64,000 nt of DNA from [Leptolyngbya] sp. PCC 7376 (GCF_000316605.1 NC_019683.1:1906036-1970035); one strand, 5' to 3'. Shown: positions 47,739-56,504, counted from the stretch's first letter. The notes: generated from the sequence alone by a model not told the origin. Numbers and translations: made by a program.

Positions 47739-48500
47739 GGCCTTTTCCATCTGATTTTGTGGATGCAATTCAACCACACGGCCAATGATGGCGATCGCCG
47801 GCGCAGAAAATCCAGTGGCCTCAACCTTGTCATTAATATTCGCCAAAGTACCCAGTAATTCCTCTTGATCCGGGCGTGTCCCCCAACGAATTAATACGAT
47901 TGGCGTTTCAGGAGTCAGCCCTCCAGATAACAATTCCAGCACAATCTGCGGCAAATTGTGGATTCCCATATATATAACGAGTGTTTCTGAACCTTGGGCG
48001 ATCGCCTGCCAATTCACATTGGGGCGATATTTGCCAACAGCCTCATGTCCCGTAACGAAAGTTGCCGAAGAACTATAACCACGGTGCGTTAAAGGAATAC
48101 CGGCATAAGCTGGTGCCGCAATACCCGACGTAATTCCCGGCACAACCTCTACCGGAATATTTGCATCCTGCAAATCAGCCATTTCTTCACCGCCACGCCC
48201 AAAAACAAACGGGTCACCCCCTTTCAGACGCACAACAATGGCATGTTCCTGAGCCTTCTCGATCAAAATCCGAGTCGTTTCATCCTGCTTAAGCGAATGC
48301 CGTCCCCGCCGTTTCCCCGCGTGAATGCGTTCAGCCCGCGGATTAATCATCAATAAAATTGGGTCACTCACAAGGGCGTCATAAACAACAACATCCGCCA
48401 TTTCTAAAAGCGTTTTTCCTTTCAGCGTAAATAAACCAGGGTCACCAGGACCCGCACCAACCAAATAAACCTTACCGACAGGACTAGAAACTTGAGTCAT
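47730..48500 (-). CDS. cobA: Uroporphyrinogen-III C-methyltransferase
   Basis: 256 residues, the single-domain SUMT form. It adds two methyl groups from S-adenosylmethionine to uroporphyrinogen III, giving precorrin-2 for sirohaem and cobalamin. Motifs are VYLVGAGPGDPGLFTLKG (about 11-28), VVYDALVSDPIL, VVRLKGGDPFVFGRGGEEM (about 95-113) and VPGITSGIAAPAYAGIPLTHR (about 125-145 in two pieces). No CysG oxidase or chelatase domain is fused. It shares its 3' end with the beta-barrel gene. Confidence 0.93.
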   Translation of the reverse strand: MTQVSSPVGKVYLVGAGPGDPGLFTLKGKTLLEMADVVVYDALVSDPILLMINPRAERIHAGKRRGRHSLKQDETTRILIEKAQEHAIVVRLKGGDPFVFGRGGEEMADLQDANIPVEVVPGITSGIAAPAYAGIPLTHRGYSSSATFVTGHEAVGKYRPNVNWQAIAQGSETLVIYMGIHNLPQIVLELLSGGLTPETPIVLIRWGTRPDQEELLGTLANINDKVEATGFSAPAIAIIGRVVELHPQNQMEKALG

Positions 48501-48718
48501 ATTGTTTGTAGAACAGGGATAGAGAGAGCCAATAAATTGTTAACGGCTATTTAAGATTTACTTATGTGATTTACGAATGCCAAAGCATATCATGGTGACA
48601 AATATTTTTTGTAGCACGGATATCTCTTTGATGCATTGATGTGACGAAACCATGGGAATCCCCAATTCGCAAACATCACAACACTCCTCTTGCTACACGA
48701 TCAAAATCGACAGCGACG

Positions 48719-48743
48719 AAAAAGAGGAAGCAAAAGCTTCCTC
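48719..48743 (-). terminator. Intrinsic terminator of the small gene at 48790
   Basis: On the minus strand GAGGAAGC, TTTT loop and GCTTCCTC form a perfect 8-bp stem followed directly by TTTTT. It lies about 45 bp past the stop of the 47-residue gene, supporting its reality. Confidence 0.75.
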
Positions 48744-48789
48744 AAATAGAACGAACCAAGTCAGAGCAATATATTCAGCGATATTGCTG

Positions 48790-48933
48790 TTAGTTTTTTT
48801 GTGCTGTTTTAACTTGATTAGCACGAACCTGTTGGAGTAGAAGATCTAGCTCCGCCTGGATCGAAAGATACTTAACTTGGGCATCAAGAGATAATTTCGT
48901 TGCAATGCGATCCTGAATGGCAGATTGAGACAT
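48790..48933 (-). CDS. Small conserved-looking helical protein (47 aa)
   Basis: 47 residues from ATG 48933 to TAA 48790: it begins MSQSAIQDRIATKLSLDAQV and continues with KYLSIQAELDLLLQQVRANQ. The sequence has a clear heptad pattern of Leu, Ile and Val and is predicted to be one or two amphipathic helices; small proteins of this style are common in cyanobacteria, though I cannot name the family. No strong ribosome site is visible. A strong intrinsic terminator lies just downstream on the same strand, with cobA beyond it. The 62-codon plus-strand frame opposite is not believed. Confidence 0.65.
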   Translation of the reverse strand: MSQSAIQDRIATKLSLDAQVKYLSIQAELDLLLQQVRANQVKTAQKN

Positions 48934-49105
48934 GGTATTTAAGTACTACTAAAATTATTTTTTTAAATTAGGTAGGTATATTAACTCAAAACGTACTTTT
49001 GTACCGTTCTCAAAGTGATTTCCTAGTGCAGTGAAAGTAGCAGGATAGAATATATTGTCGCCAAATTCTTGGGCGCGAGTTGCAGAAAAAACTTGAGGAA
49101 CACAG

Positions 49106-50251
49106 GTGCTGTTATCAAAAGGTTTAGAAATCGAGATCTTCACAGGCACACCACAGGGAGAGGTTATCGGTTTGTCGGATCAGATCGTAAGACAGCTAGA
49201 TGGTTTTGTGCGTGAGCCAGATAGTCGCAACGTCGAATATACAACTCCTCCCTGCTGCTCCTATGAAAGTTTGCTTTGTGCGATTTTGCAGCCTCGTTTG
49301 CAATTAAGGAATTATCTCCAGACATTGGGAGACTACACATTAATTCCTGGCAGTACTTTATCTTTGGGCGATGCGAGTCGTTTTTTCCGCTCTGACCCCA
49401 ATAATCCTTATCACGCCTATATCGAAAACACCTATGGCACTGATGTGGTCACCGCGAGTGTACATATCAATATTGGTATCGAAGATTTAGATGTCTTATT
49501 TCGAGCTTGCCGTTTAGTCCGTCTGGAGGCACCACTCGTTTTAGCACTCAGTGCATCGTCTCCATTCCTAGATGGTAAGGTCACGGGTTCCCATTCTCAC
49601 CGTTGGCAAGTTTTCCCGAAAACGCCTCGACAAGTACCGCTATTTCGGAATCATCAGCATTTTATTGACTGGACAAATGAACAATTAGAGTTGGGGACAA
49701 TGCAAAATGTCCGTCATCTCTGGTCCTCTGTCCGTCCGAATGGCGATCGCCGCCCCTATTCCCTCAATCGTTTAGAACTACGTATTACTGATCTCGTTGT
49801 TCAGCCATTGCAACTGCTTTCGATTGTGGCGTTTTTAGAGGCACGTATTCAACAATTAATTGATCAACCTCACCTCGACCCTCTGAAATCCAGTCAACTT
49901 AGTGTGGAGAAATTGCTTGAGATCACCGATAAAAATGAAAAGCTTGCAGCACAACATAGTCTCGAAGCAGCGTTAACTCATTGGCGTACAGGTGAGACGA
50001 TTACGGCAAAAGATTGGATTAGCAATATTTATGATGAGGTTTATCCGATTGCGAAGGGAGCAGGATTTGCTTGCTTCCTCAGTCCACTGAAAAAAATTCT
50101 TCGGGAAGGCAACCAAGCTCAGCAATGGCTCACAGCCCATACCCAAGGACAACCGCTTCCTAAGATTATTCAGCAGGCGATCGCCACAGCAGCTGAACAA
50201 GACCAAGAACTCAGCAAATATCTTTGCGAACCAGCAGCACTTGTCGCCTAA
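49106..50251 (+). CDS. gshA: Glutamate-cysteine ligase, cyanobacterial type
   Basis: 381 residues starting at GTG, with GAGGA six bases upstream; LLSKGLEIEIFTGTPQGEV is the conserved family start. It joins glutamate and cysteine, the first step of glutathione synthesis. Cyanobacterial GshA forms its own subfamily, distantly related to plant and proteobacterial enzymes. Visible blocks are EYTTPPCCSYESLL near 43, TASVHINIGIEDLDVLF near 118, SHSHRWQVFPKTPRQVP near 163 and RRPYSLNRLELRITDLV near 214. gshB is not in the window. Confidence 0.9.
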   Translation: MLLSKGLEIEIFTGTPQGEVIGLSDQIVRQLDGFVREPDSRNVEYTTPPCCSYESLLCAILQPRLQLRNYLQTLGDYTLIPGSTLSLGDASRFFRSDPNNPYHAYIENTYGTDVVTASVHINIGIEDLDVLFRACRLVRLEAPLVLALSASSPFLDGKVTGSHSHRWQVFPKTPRQVPLFRNHQHFIDWTNEQLELGTMQNVRHLWSSVRPNGDRRPYSLNRLELRITDLVVQPLQLLSIVAFLEARIQQLIDQPHLDPLKSSQLSVEKLLEITDKNEKLAAQHSLEAALTHWRTGETITAKDWISNIYDEVYPIAKGAGFACFLSPLKKILREGNQAQQWLTAHTQGQPLPKIIQQAIATAAEQDQELSKYLCEPAALVA

Positions 50252-50388
50252 AGATTGCACAAAAGCTTAGCTTGAAGTTTTCGCCAAAATTTGCCCACTA
50301 TATATAAAGCTCCTATCACGACACTTATGTATAGTGACCAACGGCTTATGAATAGTAAGCCTCCGACCTTTACCAAAAAAAACACGTC

Positions 50389-50844
50389 ATGCCTCAACTT
50401 GTGTTGGTCCACCCACAGATCCCTCCCAACACTGGCAATATTGCCCGCACCTGTGCCGCCACTGAAACCGAACTTCACCTCGTCGGTCCCCTTGGCTTCG
50501 AAATCAGCGATCGCCAATTGAAGCGTGCAGGCTTAGACTACTGGCCTCACGTCAAACTCACTTTGCACCCAAGTCTTGATCATTTTCTCGCTGAACATAA
50601 ACAACGAGGTGGCAGACTACTCGGCTATAGTGTCCGCGGCCAATACACCTATACCGAATACGAATACTGTTCGGATGACTGGCTCCTCTTCGGCAGCGAA
50701 ACCCAAGGACTCCCCGCTGACCTTCTCCAAAACTGCGATGACACCCTCACAATTCCTATCAGCAAAACCCATGTCCGTAGCCTGAATCTTTCCGTTAGCG
50801 CCGCCGTTGGACTATTCGAAGTACGTCGTCAATTGGGCCTGTAA
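50389..50844 (+). CDS. trmL: tRNA (cytidine(34)-2'-O)-methyltransferase TrmL
   Basis: 151 residues, the minimal SPOUT methyltransferase. It methylates the ribose of the wobble base in tRNA-Leu isoacceptors. Family motifs are LVHPQIPPNTGNIARTCAAT (about 5-24), LVGPLGF, LLFGSETQGLP (about 100-110) and the trefoil-knot end VRSLNLSVSAAVGLFEVRRQ (about 129-148). The protein is a cytoplasmic homodimer. The gene stands alone, followed by a 470-bp gap. Confidence 0.92.
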   Translation: MPQLVLVHPQIPPNTGNIARTCAATETELHLVGPLGFEISDRQLKRAGLDYWPHVKLTLHPSLDHFLAEHKQRGGRLLGYSVRGQYTYTEYEYCSDDWLLFGSETQGLPADLLQNCDDTLTIPISKTHVRSLNLSVSAAVGLFEVRRQLGL

Positions 50845-51170
50845 TTGCAAGGGCATAAGAAATTTTTATCAAATTCCTGAATTAACAGCATCCAATAGAA
50901 AACTAAACCACAGATCACACAGTTCTTTTGCATGCTTTTGCTCAAAAGTACGTAAAATTACTGACATTTGATTTTCTCCAAGATCACGATGTAGCAATGA
51001 TTCTGGCGGTTACCCAAACAGATCAAAAAAAAATGTGCTATACCAGTGCTACTCTCAGAAACTTTATTGGATTCTGATGGGAACAGTAATTTGTTTTGTA
51101 TTGCAGATTACTGATTGGTAATTGATTTTTGCCTTAACTAGGCGACAATGATTGCCTCGCCCTTGTGCAA

Positions 51171-51194
51171 AATAAAAAAGCAAGGTAACCTTGC
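51171..51194 (-). terminator. Orphan minus-strand intrinsic terminator
   Basis: GCAAGG, TTA loop and CCTTGC on the minus strand, followed by TTTTTTATTTT. No minus-strand gene is present to the right within this interval, so it would end an antisense or small RNA starting near the CRP-like site or inside the peptidase gene. Confidence 0.55.
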
Positions 51195-51221
51195 CTAGAC
51201 ATTCATTGCAAACTCAAATTT

Positions 51222-51237
51222 AGTGATCTAGATCACA
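51222..51237. promoter_or_regulatory. CRP (cAMP receptor protein)-like binding site
   Basis: AGTGATCTAGATCACA matches the ideal TGTGATCTAGATCACA at 15 of 16 positions and contains the perfect 14-bp palindrome GTGATCTAGATCAC. Cyanobacterial SyCRP1 recognises the same TGTGA-N6-TCACA core. It lies about 80 bp upstream of the peptidase start, a usual distance for an activator or repressor site. Confidence 0.6.
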
Positions 51238-51303
51238 TCGAGTTGATACACAAATTCAAGTTCAAAGTTCACTTTGACCCTGATGTATCGCTCACCACAC
51301 AAC

Positions 51304-51309
51304 AGGAGG
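51304..51309 (+). promoter_or_regulatory. Ribosome binding site that fixes the peptidase start
   Basis: AGGAGG lies six bases before TTG 51316. The longer in-frame starts (TTG 51274, ATG 51283) have no such site and would place AGGAGG inside the coding region as an Arg-Arg pair. Confidence 0.65.
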
Positions 51310-51315
51310 TTGTTT

Positions 51316-53493
51316 TTGAAAGACGTACAACAGAAGTCCATTAGTCAACTGACGATGGAAATGAATACTTCAATGTCGTCCATGAGGTTGCTCCGGGATG
51401 ATCAAGTTTCCACTCCCATAGGGGTCGGATCCGGCCAAATTGGCTCTCGCTCATCTCTCGCTAAAGTCTCCCTCGCACTGTCAGTCAGTGTCGTTGGACT
51501 TTTACTCCCTGACCATCAACAGGTTCAGGCAGTTGAAGCAGCAACCTTGGAAAATTCACAAACAGACCGACCTATTTCCCAAGGAGAAACGTTTATGATT
51601 CCTGCTCCGGTAACTTTAGCAACGGCTCCTGAGGTTCAACCCGCGGTTGAATCTAGCCAGCTAGTCGCTGCTGTAAGCCCAAGTTCAACCAATAGGGTTG
51701 AACCTGAACTCCCCGCCATTAAGCACACTGTTGCGGCCAATGAGACTTTTTGGTCTATCGCCCAGCGTTATGGGGTCTCTGCCGAGGCGATCGCTAAACT
51801 GAATAATCTAGCTATTGACGCTAGCCTGTCTGCGGGACAGTCGATCAAAATCCCGACAACCCTTAGTCAGCCCGTTGCTGTGGCTCCTAAAGCGGTTGAA
51901 ATACCAAAAGCAGCACCTGAGGTCGCGACCTTAGAACCCAGTAAGCGCGTTTTTGCGCCCACTGCTACAGATTTACAAGCTCAAGAAGATGAGGCGATCG
52001 CCACACTCCGGGCGAAGCAAGAAAATCTCGCAGAAGATATTGAGCAACTGCGTGACCAAAAGACAGAGCTAGTCTTTGATGCAGAAGATGCCAAGCGAGA
52101 GCAGCCCGAAACCCTCATTAGTTCTACTGCTATTCAGCAACCAACCTCGGCAACTGTCGTAAAAGAGGAAGCTGTCATTATCCCTGTACCTCTACCGCAA
52201 CAGCCTACAGCTAAGCGTGAAGAGGTGGCAGAGGTTGATACAGAGACTCTCATTGCCAACCGTGCAATCTCTAGCGATAGCCGTTTGCCAGAGCCTCCTA
52301 GCCTGAGTCAGCTACCTGGTGTTGAACCATCTGCTGAGCTAGAAGTTTCCAATGAGCCCCTTAGCGTTACAGCTCAGGTTCCCGTTGCAAAGCAAATTCC
52401 TGAAATCCAGACTGCTCGAGCACTAGACACCGAGTCTACAACTGTCGTTGCAACCGCAACACTCAATAAGACTCATGTCGTTCGTTCTGGTGAAACTCTT
52501 TACGCGATCGCCCGTCGTTATGGCGTTGCAGGTCATGAGCTCATCGCAGCTAATCGTCTGGACAATCCCAATGTGATTAAGGTTAACCAAACGTTGGTTA
52601 TCCCCACAGGTCACAAAAACTCTGGTCAAAACTTTGTTGCTCTTCTGCCTCGTACAGAAGCGACTCAGGGCATTAATCGCAATAGTCAAACCCTTGCAAA
52701 TGCACCAAGTCTAACTCTTTCAGAGCCCACTCAGAATAGGGAAGAAGAGCCTCTTGTTTTGAGTTTTGACGTCACTGCTGAATCTGCAGTCAATGAATTG
52801 CGGGCAGACATTGCACGGATGCGTCAGAATTACCAAGAGCAACGGGCAAGTGAATCTCCCAAAGCTCAAGCATCTGTCGAATTCACGCTCCGCTCTAATC
52901 CCACTGAAACTGTTGTGGTTAATCCAGAATGGCAAAGTGAAGTGAAGGCTGTAGAAGAAGTCGTTCCTGAAGCACCTCAACAACTAGCTGCAGCATCCCA
53001 AGCTGATATCACGAACTACAATTCCCTACTACGTTTGTCCGTAGGTGAAACTGTTAGTCCTGAGCTCCCCCCTCTAGCTAATCCTGATGAATACCTTCCC
53101 GGCGAAGAAGTATTTAACGGTTACATTTGGCCTGCACAGGGTGTCCTAACCTCTGGTTGGGGTCGTCGCTGGGGTCGCATGCACAAGGGTATCGACATCG
53201 CAGCTCCTGTTGGCACACCAATTTTCGCTGCTGCTGGTGGTGAAGTTGTGAGTGCAGGTTGGAACTCCGGTGGTTACGGTAACTTGGTCAAGGTTAAGCA
53301 CAGTGATGACAGTGTGACGCTCTATGCTCACAACAGCCGCATTTTGGTTCGTAAGGGACAAAAAGTGAAGCAGGGTCAACAGATTGCTGCTATGGGTAGC
53401 ACTGGATTTAGCACTGGTCCTCACCTCCACTTCGAGGTTCATAAGGCTGGTCAAGGTGCAAGAAACCCTGTTGCTTTCTTGCCTAAGCGCTAA
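51316..53493 (+). CDS. LysM-domain M23 (LytM-type) peptidoglycan hydrolase
   Basis: 725 residues with a TTG start chosen from the AGGAGG at 51304. A hydrophobic segment (about 48-67, AKVSLALSVSVVGLLLP) anchors or exports the protein. Two LysM repeats follow (IKHTVAANETFWSIAQRYGV, about 135; KTHVVRSGETLYAIARRYGV, about 388), separated by a Glu/Pro-rich linker with a short coiled coil. The C-terminal M23 domain has HKGIDIAAPVGTPI and TGPHLHFEVHKAG, giving the zinc ligands H-x(3)-D and HLH. It is probably an active endopeptidase of cell-wall peptide bridges. A CRP-like site lies upstream and a terminator at 53529. Confidence 0.85.
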   Translation: MKDVQQKSISQLTMEMNTSMSSMRLLRDDQVSTPIGVGSGQIGSRSSLAKVSLALSVSVVGLLLPDHQQVQAVEAATLENSQTDRPISQGETFMIPAPVTLATAPEVQPAVESSQLVAAVSPSSTNRVEPELPAIKHTVAANETFWSIAQRYGVSAEAIAKLNNLAIDASLSAGQSIKIPTTLSQPVAVAPKAVEIPKAAPEVATLEPSKRVFAPTATDLQAQEDEAIATLRAKQENLAEDIEQLRDQKTELVFDAEDAKREQPETLISSTAIQQPTSATVVKEEAVIIPVPLPQQPTAKREEVAEVDTETLIANRAISSDSRLPEPPSLSQLPGVEPSAELEVSNEPLSVTAQVPVAKQIPEIQTARALDTESTTVVATATLNKTHVVRSGETLYAIARRYGVAGHELIAANRLDNPNVIKVNQTLVIPTGHKNSGQNFVALLPRTEATQGINRNSQTLANAPSLTLSEPTQNREEEPLVLSFDVTAESAVNELRADIARMRQNYQEQRASESPKAQASVEFTLRSNPTETVVVNPEWQSEVKAVEEVVPEAPQQLAAASQADITNYNSLLRLSVGETVSPELPPLANPDEYLPGEEVFNGYIWPAQGVLTSGWGRRWGRMHKGIDIAAPVGTPIFAAAGGEVVSAGWNSGGYGNLVKVKHSDDSVTLYAHNSRILVRKGQKVKQGQQIAAMGSTGFSTGPHLHFEVHKAGQGARNPVAFLPKR

Positions 53494-53528
53494 TTTGCAT
53501 CAGATATAAAATCTAATTATTTTCTTAG

Positions 53529-53557
53529 AGAGAACGATGATCATCGTTCTCTTTTTT
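53529..53557 (+). terminator. Intrinsic terminator of the LysM/M23 gene
   Basis: AGAGAACGATGA and TCATCGTTCTCT form a perfect 12-bp inverted repeat (loop from its central bases) followed by TTTTT. It lies 36 bp past the stop. Confidence 0.8.
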
Positions 53558-53671
53558 ATTTTTTATTGCTCAGAGTTGTCCTGACAATTCAAAACAAAGT
53601 AGATTTCGATAAGAGACAATCTCCCTCAGACAATCAGCAATATCCATTTCCACAACTTGATGTAACGACCT

Positions 53672-54421
53672 ATGAGTGAGCTGACAACAAGCAACGTTCA
53701 AATTCAAAACGGTGAGTTGAAAATTGACGCTTATCTAGCCCAACCAACAACAAATGAACTTTGTCCTGCTGTGATTGTGGTGCAAGAAATTTTTGGGGTA
53801 AATGCTCATATTCGTGAGGTAACAGAGAGAGTTGCGGCTTTAGGCTATGTGGCGATCGCCCCAGCTATTTACCAGCGTATAGCTCCTGGTTTTGAAACAG
53901 GGTATGCACCAGAAGATATTAAACTCGGGCGGCAATATAAGGTTCAGACTAAAGCCTCTGAGCTACTCAGCGATCTACAAGCAACAGTAGATTATCTTTA
54001 CGCATTGCCACAAGTACAACAAAAAGGAATTGGCTTAATTGGATTTTGCTTTGGAGGTCATGTTGCTTATCTCGGGGCAACACTAGATGCAGTAAAAGCC
54101 ACAGCTTCTTTTTACGGCGCGGGCATTGCTAATTGGTGTCCGGGAGAAGAGGAGCCCACAACAATAGACAGAACAGCCGATATTGACGGCGAAATATACT
54201 GTTTTTTTGGCAAAGAAGATACTTCCATTCCTATGGAACAAGTAAAACAAATTGAGGCAGCACTCCAAAATAACAACATCAAACATCAGATTTTTATCTA
54301 CGACAACGCAGGTCATGGTTTCTGTTGCGATCGCCGTGCTAGTTATGAGCCCACGGCTGCGGCAGATGCTTGGGAAAAAGCTTGTAGGCTATTTGAGCAT
54401 GTGCTTTCCGACGATAAATAA
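53672..54421 (+). CDS. Dienelactone hydrolase family protein
   Basis: 249 residues, an alpha/beta hydrolase. Catalytic residues are Cys126 in IGFCFGGHVAY (the Cys nucleophile of dienelactone hydrolases), Glu39 in VVQEIFGVN, an Asp in FGKEDTSIP (near 184) and His in NAGHGFCCDRR (near 215). It hydrolyses lactones or esters; dienelactone itself is unlikely as a substrate because no chlorocatechol pathway is seen. The protein is cytoplasmic and apparently monocistronic. Confidence 0.88.
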   Translation: MSELTTSNVQIQNGELKIDAYLAQPTTNELCPAVIVVQEIFGVNAHIREVTERVAALGYVAIAPAIYQRIAPGFETGYAPEDIKLGRQYKVQTKASELLSDLQATVDYLYALPQVQQKGIGLIGFCFGGHVAYLGATLDAVKATASFYGAGIANWCPGEEEPTTIDRTADIDGEIYCFFGKEDTSIPMEQVKQIEAALQNNNIKHQIFIYDNAGHGFCCDRRASYEPTAAADAWEKACRLFEHVLSDDK

Positions 54422-54579
54422 AATTGAAATTAAGCCATTACGCCTATTCCCATCCATTGCAAATTTGAGCCACCCTAGAAAAGATAGATGATCACAACAA
54501 CATCAGATCTTGTTGCTATCAGATAATCCTGAGCACCAGAGAATCAGGGGAAACACGTTACGGAGAGCGGGATAGAAAG

Positions 54580-56220
54580 ATGGATAAATTGCTAGATCTT
54601 TGGAGTAACATTATTTCGCCAGAAGGCTATATGCCCCATGGTCATTGCTATCTTTGGCAAACTCCCCTCGTCTGGCTGCATGTCACATCCGATGTGTTGA
54701 TCGGTCTGGCTTATTTTTCAATTCCCCTTTGCCTCGTTTATTTTGTGCGCCGCGCAGAGAATGTGCCATTCCGTGGAATTTTTCAGCTTTTTTCCCTATT
54801 TATCATTGCTTGCGGTTTGACTCACTTCGCTGAAGTTTGGACATTATGGCATCCTGCTTATTGGCTATCGGGCAGCTTAAAAGCCTTGACAGCAGTAATT
54901 TCCGTCTATACTTCCATTAAATTAGTGCCGACCATTCCCCAAGCTCTATCTCTCAAATCTCCAAAAACACTTCAAATTCTGAATGAGCAATTGCAGAATC
55001 AAATTCAGGAACGAACAGTTGCCGAAGCCAAAATTCTCACGTTAAATCAACAGCTCGAATCACGGATTGAAGCAAGAACTCTATCATTAGCAGAAACAAA
55101 TGAGCGCCTGACGAAAGAGGTTGCAATACGTCGTCGAGCCGAAGAATCATTTCAGATTGCGAATAACAAACTGGCTGACCAGCTTGCACAACTCGAACAA
55201 TTTACGGCAGTCCAAACTTGTATTAGTGAGCTGAGTGAGACCTTACAAATCTGTCATTCGCTGGAAGAGGCCTTTAAGGTCAGTGCAAAATTAATTAAGG
55301 GAATTTTCCCCAACTGCCGAGGCTATATTTTCATGGCACGCTCAGTGTCCTCATCTCAGTTAGACTGTGTTGCAAAGTGGGGTGATCAAGCCATAACAAA
55401 AATGATTACAAGCCTTGAGCAACAAGATTGTTGGGGCATTCGGAAAAGTACTCCCCATATCTCGGATCTAGAAGGGGCAGGTTTATGTTGTGAGCATCTC
55501 CAGGGCTCTCCCGCTGCGATGATTATTTGTGTACCCTTAATTATTCAAGGGGAAGTTTTAGGGCTATTCCAACTGGAATCGGATAAAGTGCTTGAGCCTT
55601 TAACTCAGGGTTATGCCAAAAATGTTGCGGATCAACTGGCTTTATCTTTTAAAAATCTCAAACTTCGGGGTGAGCTCAAGATACAAAGTTATTCGGATCC
55701 CTTAACAGGGCTCTACAATCGTCGTTATCTGGAAATTTACTTGACTCAGAGATTTTCAGGTTGGACGAAAGAGGATAGAGTCGCCAGCTTGATTTTGTTT
55801 GATGTGGATCATTTTAAGATGGTCAATGATACATATGGTCATGATGCTGGGGATCTAGTACTGCAATATATCGCGCAATTTCTCAAGGTCAATGTACGGA
55901 ACATCGATCTCATCTGCCGTTATGGTGGGGAAGAAATTTTAGTTGTTCTGCCGAATGCTCCTTTACAACAGGCTTATCAACGAGCAGAAATTTTACGGCA
56001 AGGTATCCAACAACTAAAGATTCGCCATGAACAGCAATTTTTGCCTTCAATTACTGTATCGGCAGGGGTTGCTAATTTTTCTGATGAGCTTAATACAGTA
56101 ACCAAAGTGCTCAAGGCCGTAGATCAAGCGCTTTATCAGGCCAAAGATGAGGGGCGCAATTGTGTTATTTCTGTGGGATTGGAAGTTGAGGCGATCGCCC
56201 CCAAAGAAAGCCCCCATTAA
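54580..56220 (+). CDS. Diguanylate cyclase with ETR1-like ethylene-binding membrane domain and GAF
   Basis: 546 residues. Three membrane helices (about 31-55, 66-87, 96-116) match the ethylene receptor domain: SDVLIGLAYFSIPLCLVYFV has Asp38, Tyr45, Ile48 and Pro49, and FIIACGLTHFAEVW has Cys78 and His82, equivalent to the copper ligands Cys65 and His69 of Arabidopsis ETR1. A coiled coil (about 128-200) and a GAF-like domain (about 205-350) follow. The GGDEF domain (about 370-535) has DPLTGLYNRRY, FDVDHFKMVNDTYGH and RYGGEEI, so catalysis of c-di-GMP from GTP is probable. Synechocystis has the same sensor in the histidine kinase SynETR1 (Slr1212), here with a cyclase output. Confidence 0.85.
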   Translation: MDKLLDLWSNIISPEGYMPHGHCYLWQTPLVWLHVTSDVLIGLAYFSIPLCLVYFVRRAENVPFRGIFQLFSLFIIACGLTHFAEVWTLWHPAYWLSGSLKALTAVISVYTSIKLVPTIPQALSLKSPKTLQILNEQLQNQIQERTVAEAKILTLNQQLESRIEARTLSLAETNERLTKEVAIRRRAEESFQIANNKLADQLAQLEQFTAVQTCISELSETLQICHSLEEAFKVSAKLIKGIFPNCRGYIFMARSVSSSQLDCVAKWGDQAITKMITSLEQQDCWGIRKSTPHISDLEGAGLCCEHLQGSPAAMIICVPLIIQGEVLGLFQLESDKVLEPLTQGYAKNVADQLALSFKNLKLRGELKIQSYSDPLTGLYNRRYLEIYLTQRFSGWTKEDRVASLILFDVDHFKMVNDTYGHDAGDLVLQYIAQFLKVNVRNIDLICRYGGEEILVVLPNAPLQQAYQRAEILRQGIQQLKIRHEQQFLPSITVSAGVANFSDELNTVTKVLKAVDQALYQAKDEGRNCVISVGLEVEAIAPKESPH

Positions 56221-56276
56221 ATTTCGCGCAAACCAGTACAATTTTGGGAGTTATTTACCACCGCTCAAAAAATATC

Positions 56277-56504
56277 ATGTCGAATCCTGTTCCCCTTGAT
56301 GAACCTGTGATCCAGCTCGATCAATTTCTGAAAGTGATGAATTTCGTCGCGACAGGAGGTCAAGCCAAAGCGATGATCCAAGGGGGATTTGTCGAGGTCA
56401 ATGGCGAAACGGAAACCCGCCGTAAAAAGAAGCTCCGCCATGGTGATATTGTCACTTTCGAAGGTGAGACAGTAGAAGTCGAGTTTAATGAGGATGCTGA
56501 TTAA
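56277..56504 (+). CDS. S4-domain RNA-binding protein (YbcJ/RqcP-like)
   Basis: 75 residues from the ATG at 56277; an in-frame start 11 codons upstream lacks conservation. The S4 fold is complete: IQLDQFLKVMNFVATGGQAK, MIQGGFVEVNGETETRRKKK and LRHGDIVTFEG. It matches the short YbcJ group rather than the tRNA synthetase or S4 proteins. Relatives bind structured RNA, possibly on the ribosome. It lies 57 bp after the diguanylate cyclase and converges on the VWA gene within 6 bp. Confidence 0.85.
   Translation: MSNPVPLDEPVIQLDQFLKVMNFVATGGQAKAMIQGGFVEVNGETETRRKKKLRHGDIVTFEGETVEVEFNEDAD

Larger units (their letters stand above)
50845..51315. other. 471-bp intergenic region with orphan terminator and CRP-like site
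   Basis: No protein gene is visible between trmL and the LysM/M23 gene. The interval holds a minus-strand intrinsic terminator (51171-51194), a near-perfect CRP palindrome (51222-51237) and a consensus ribosome site (51304-51309). The left 300 bp is AT-rich without recognisable structure. Confidence 0.6.

Noticed and set aside
48652-48840. 62-codon plus-strand frame near 48.7 kb
   Set aside because: It crosses the terminator hairpin and the 3' part of the 47-residue minus-strand gene, which has better coding character.
48955-49149. 64-codon minus-strand frame starting inside gshA
   Set aside because: It starts at GTG, overlaps the conserved gshA N-terminus by 44 bp in antisense, and an in-frame stop lies just upstream. 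The protein looks fairly ordinary, so a gene remnant is not excluded.
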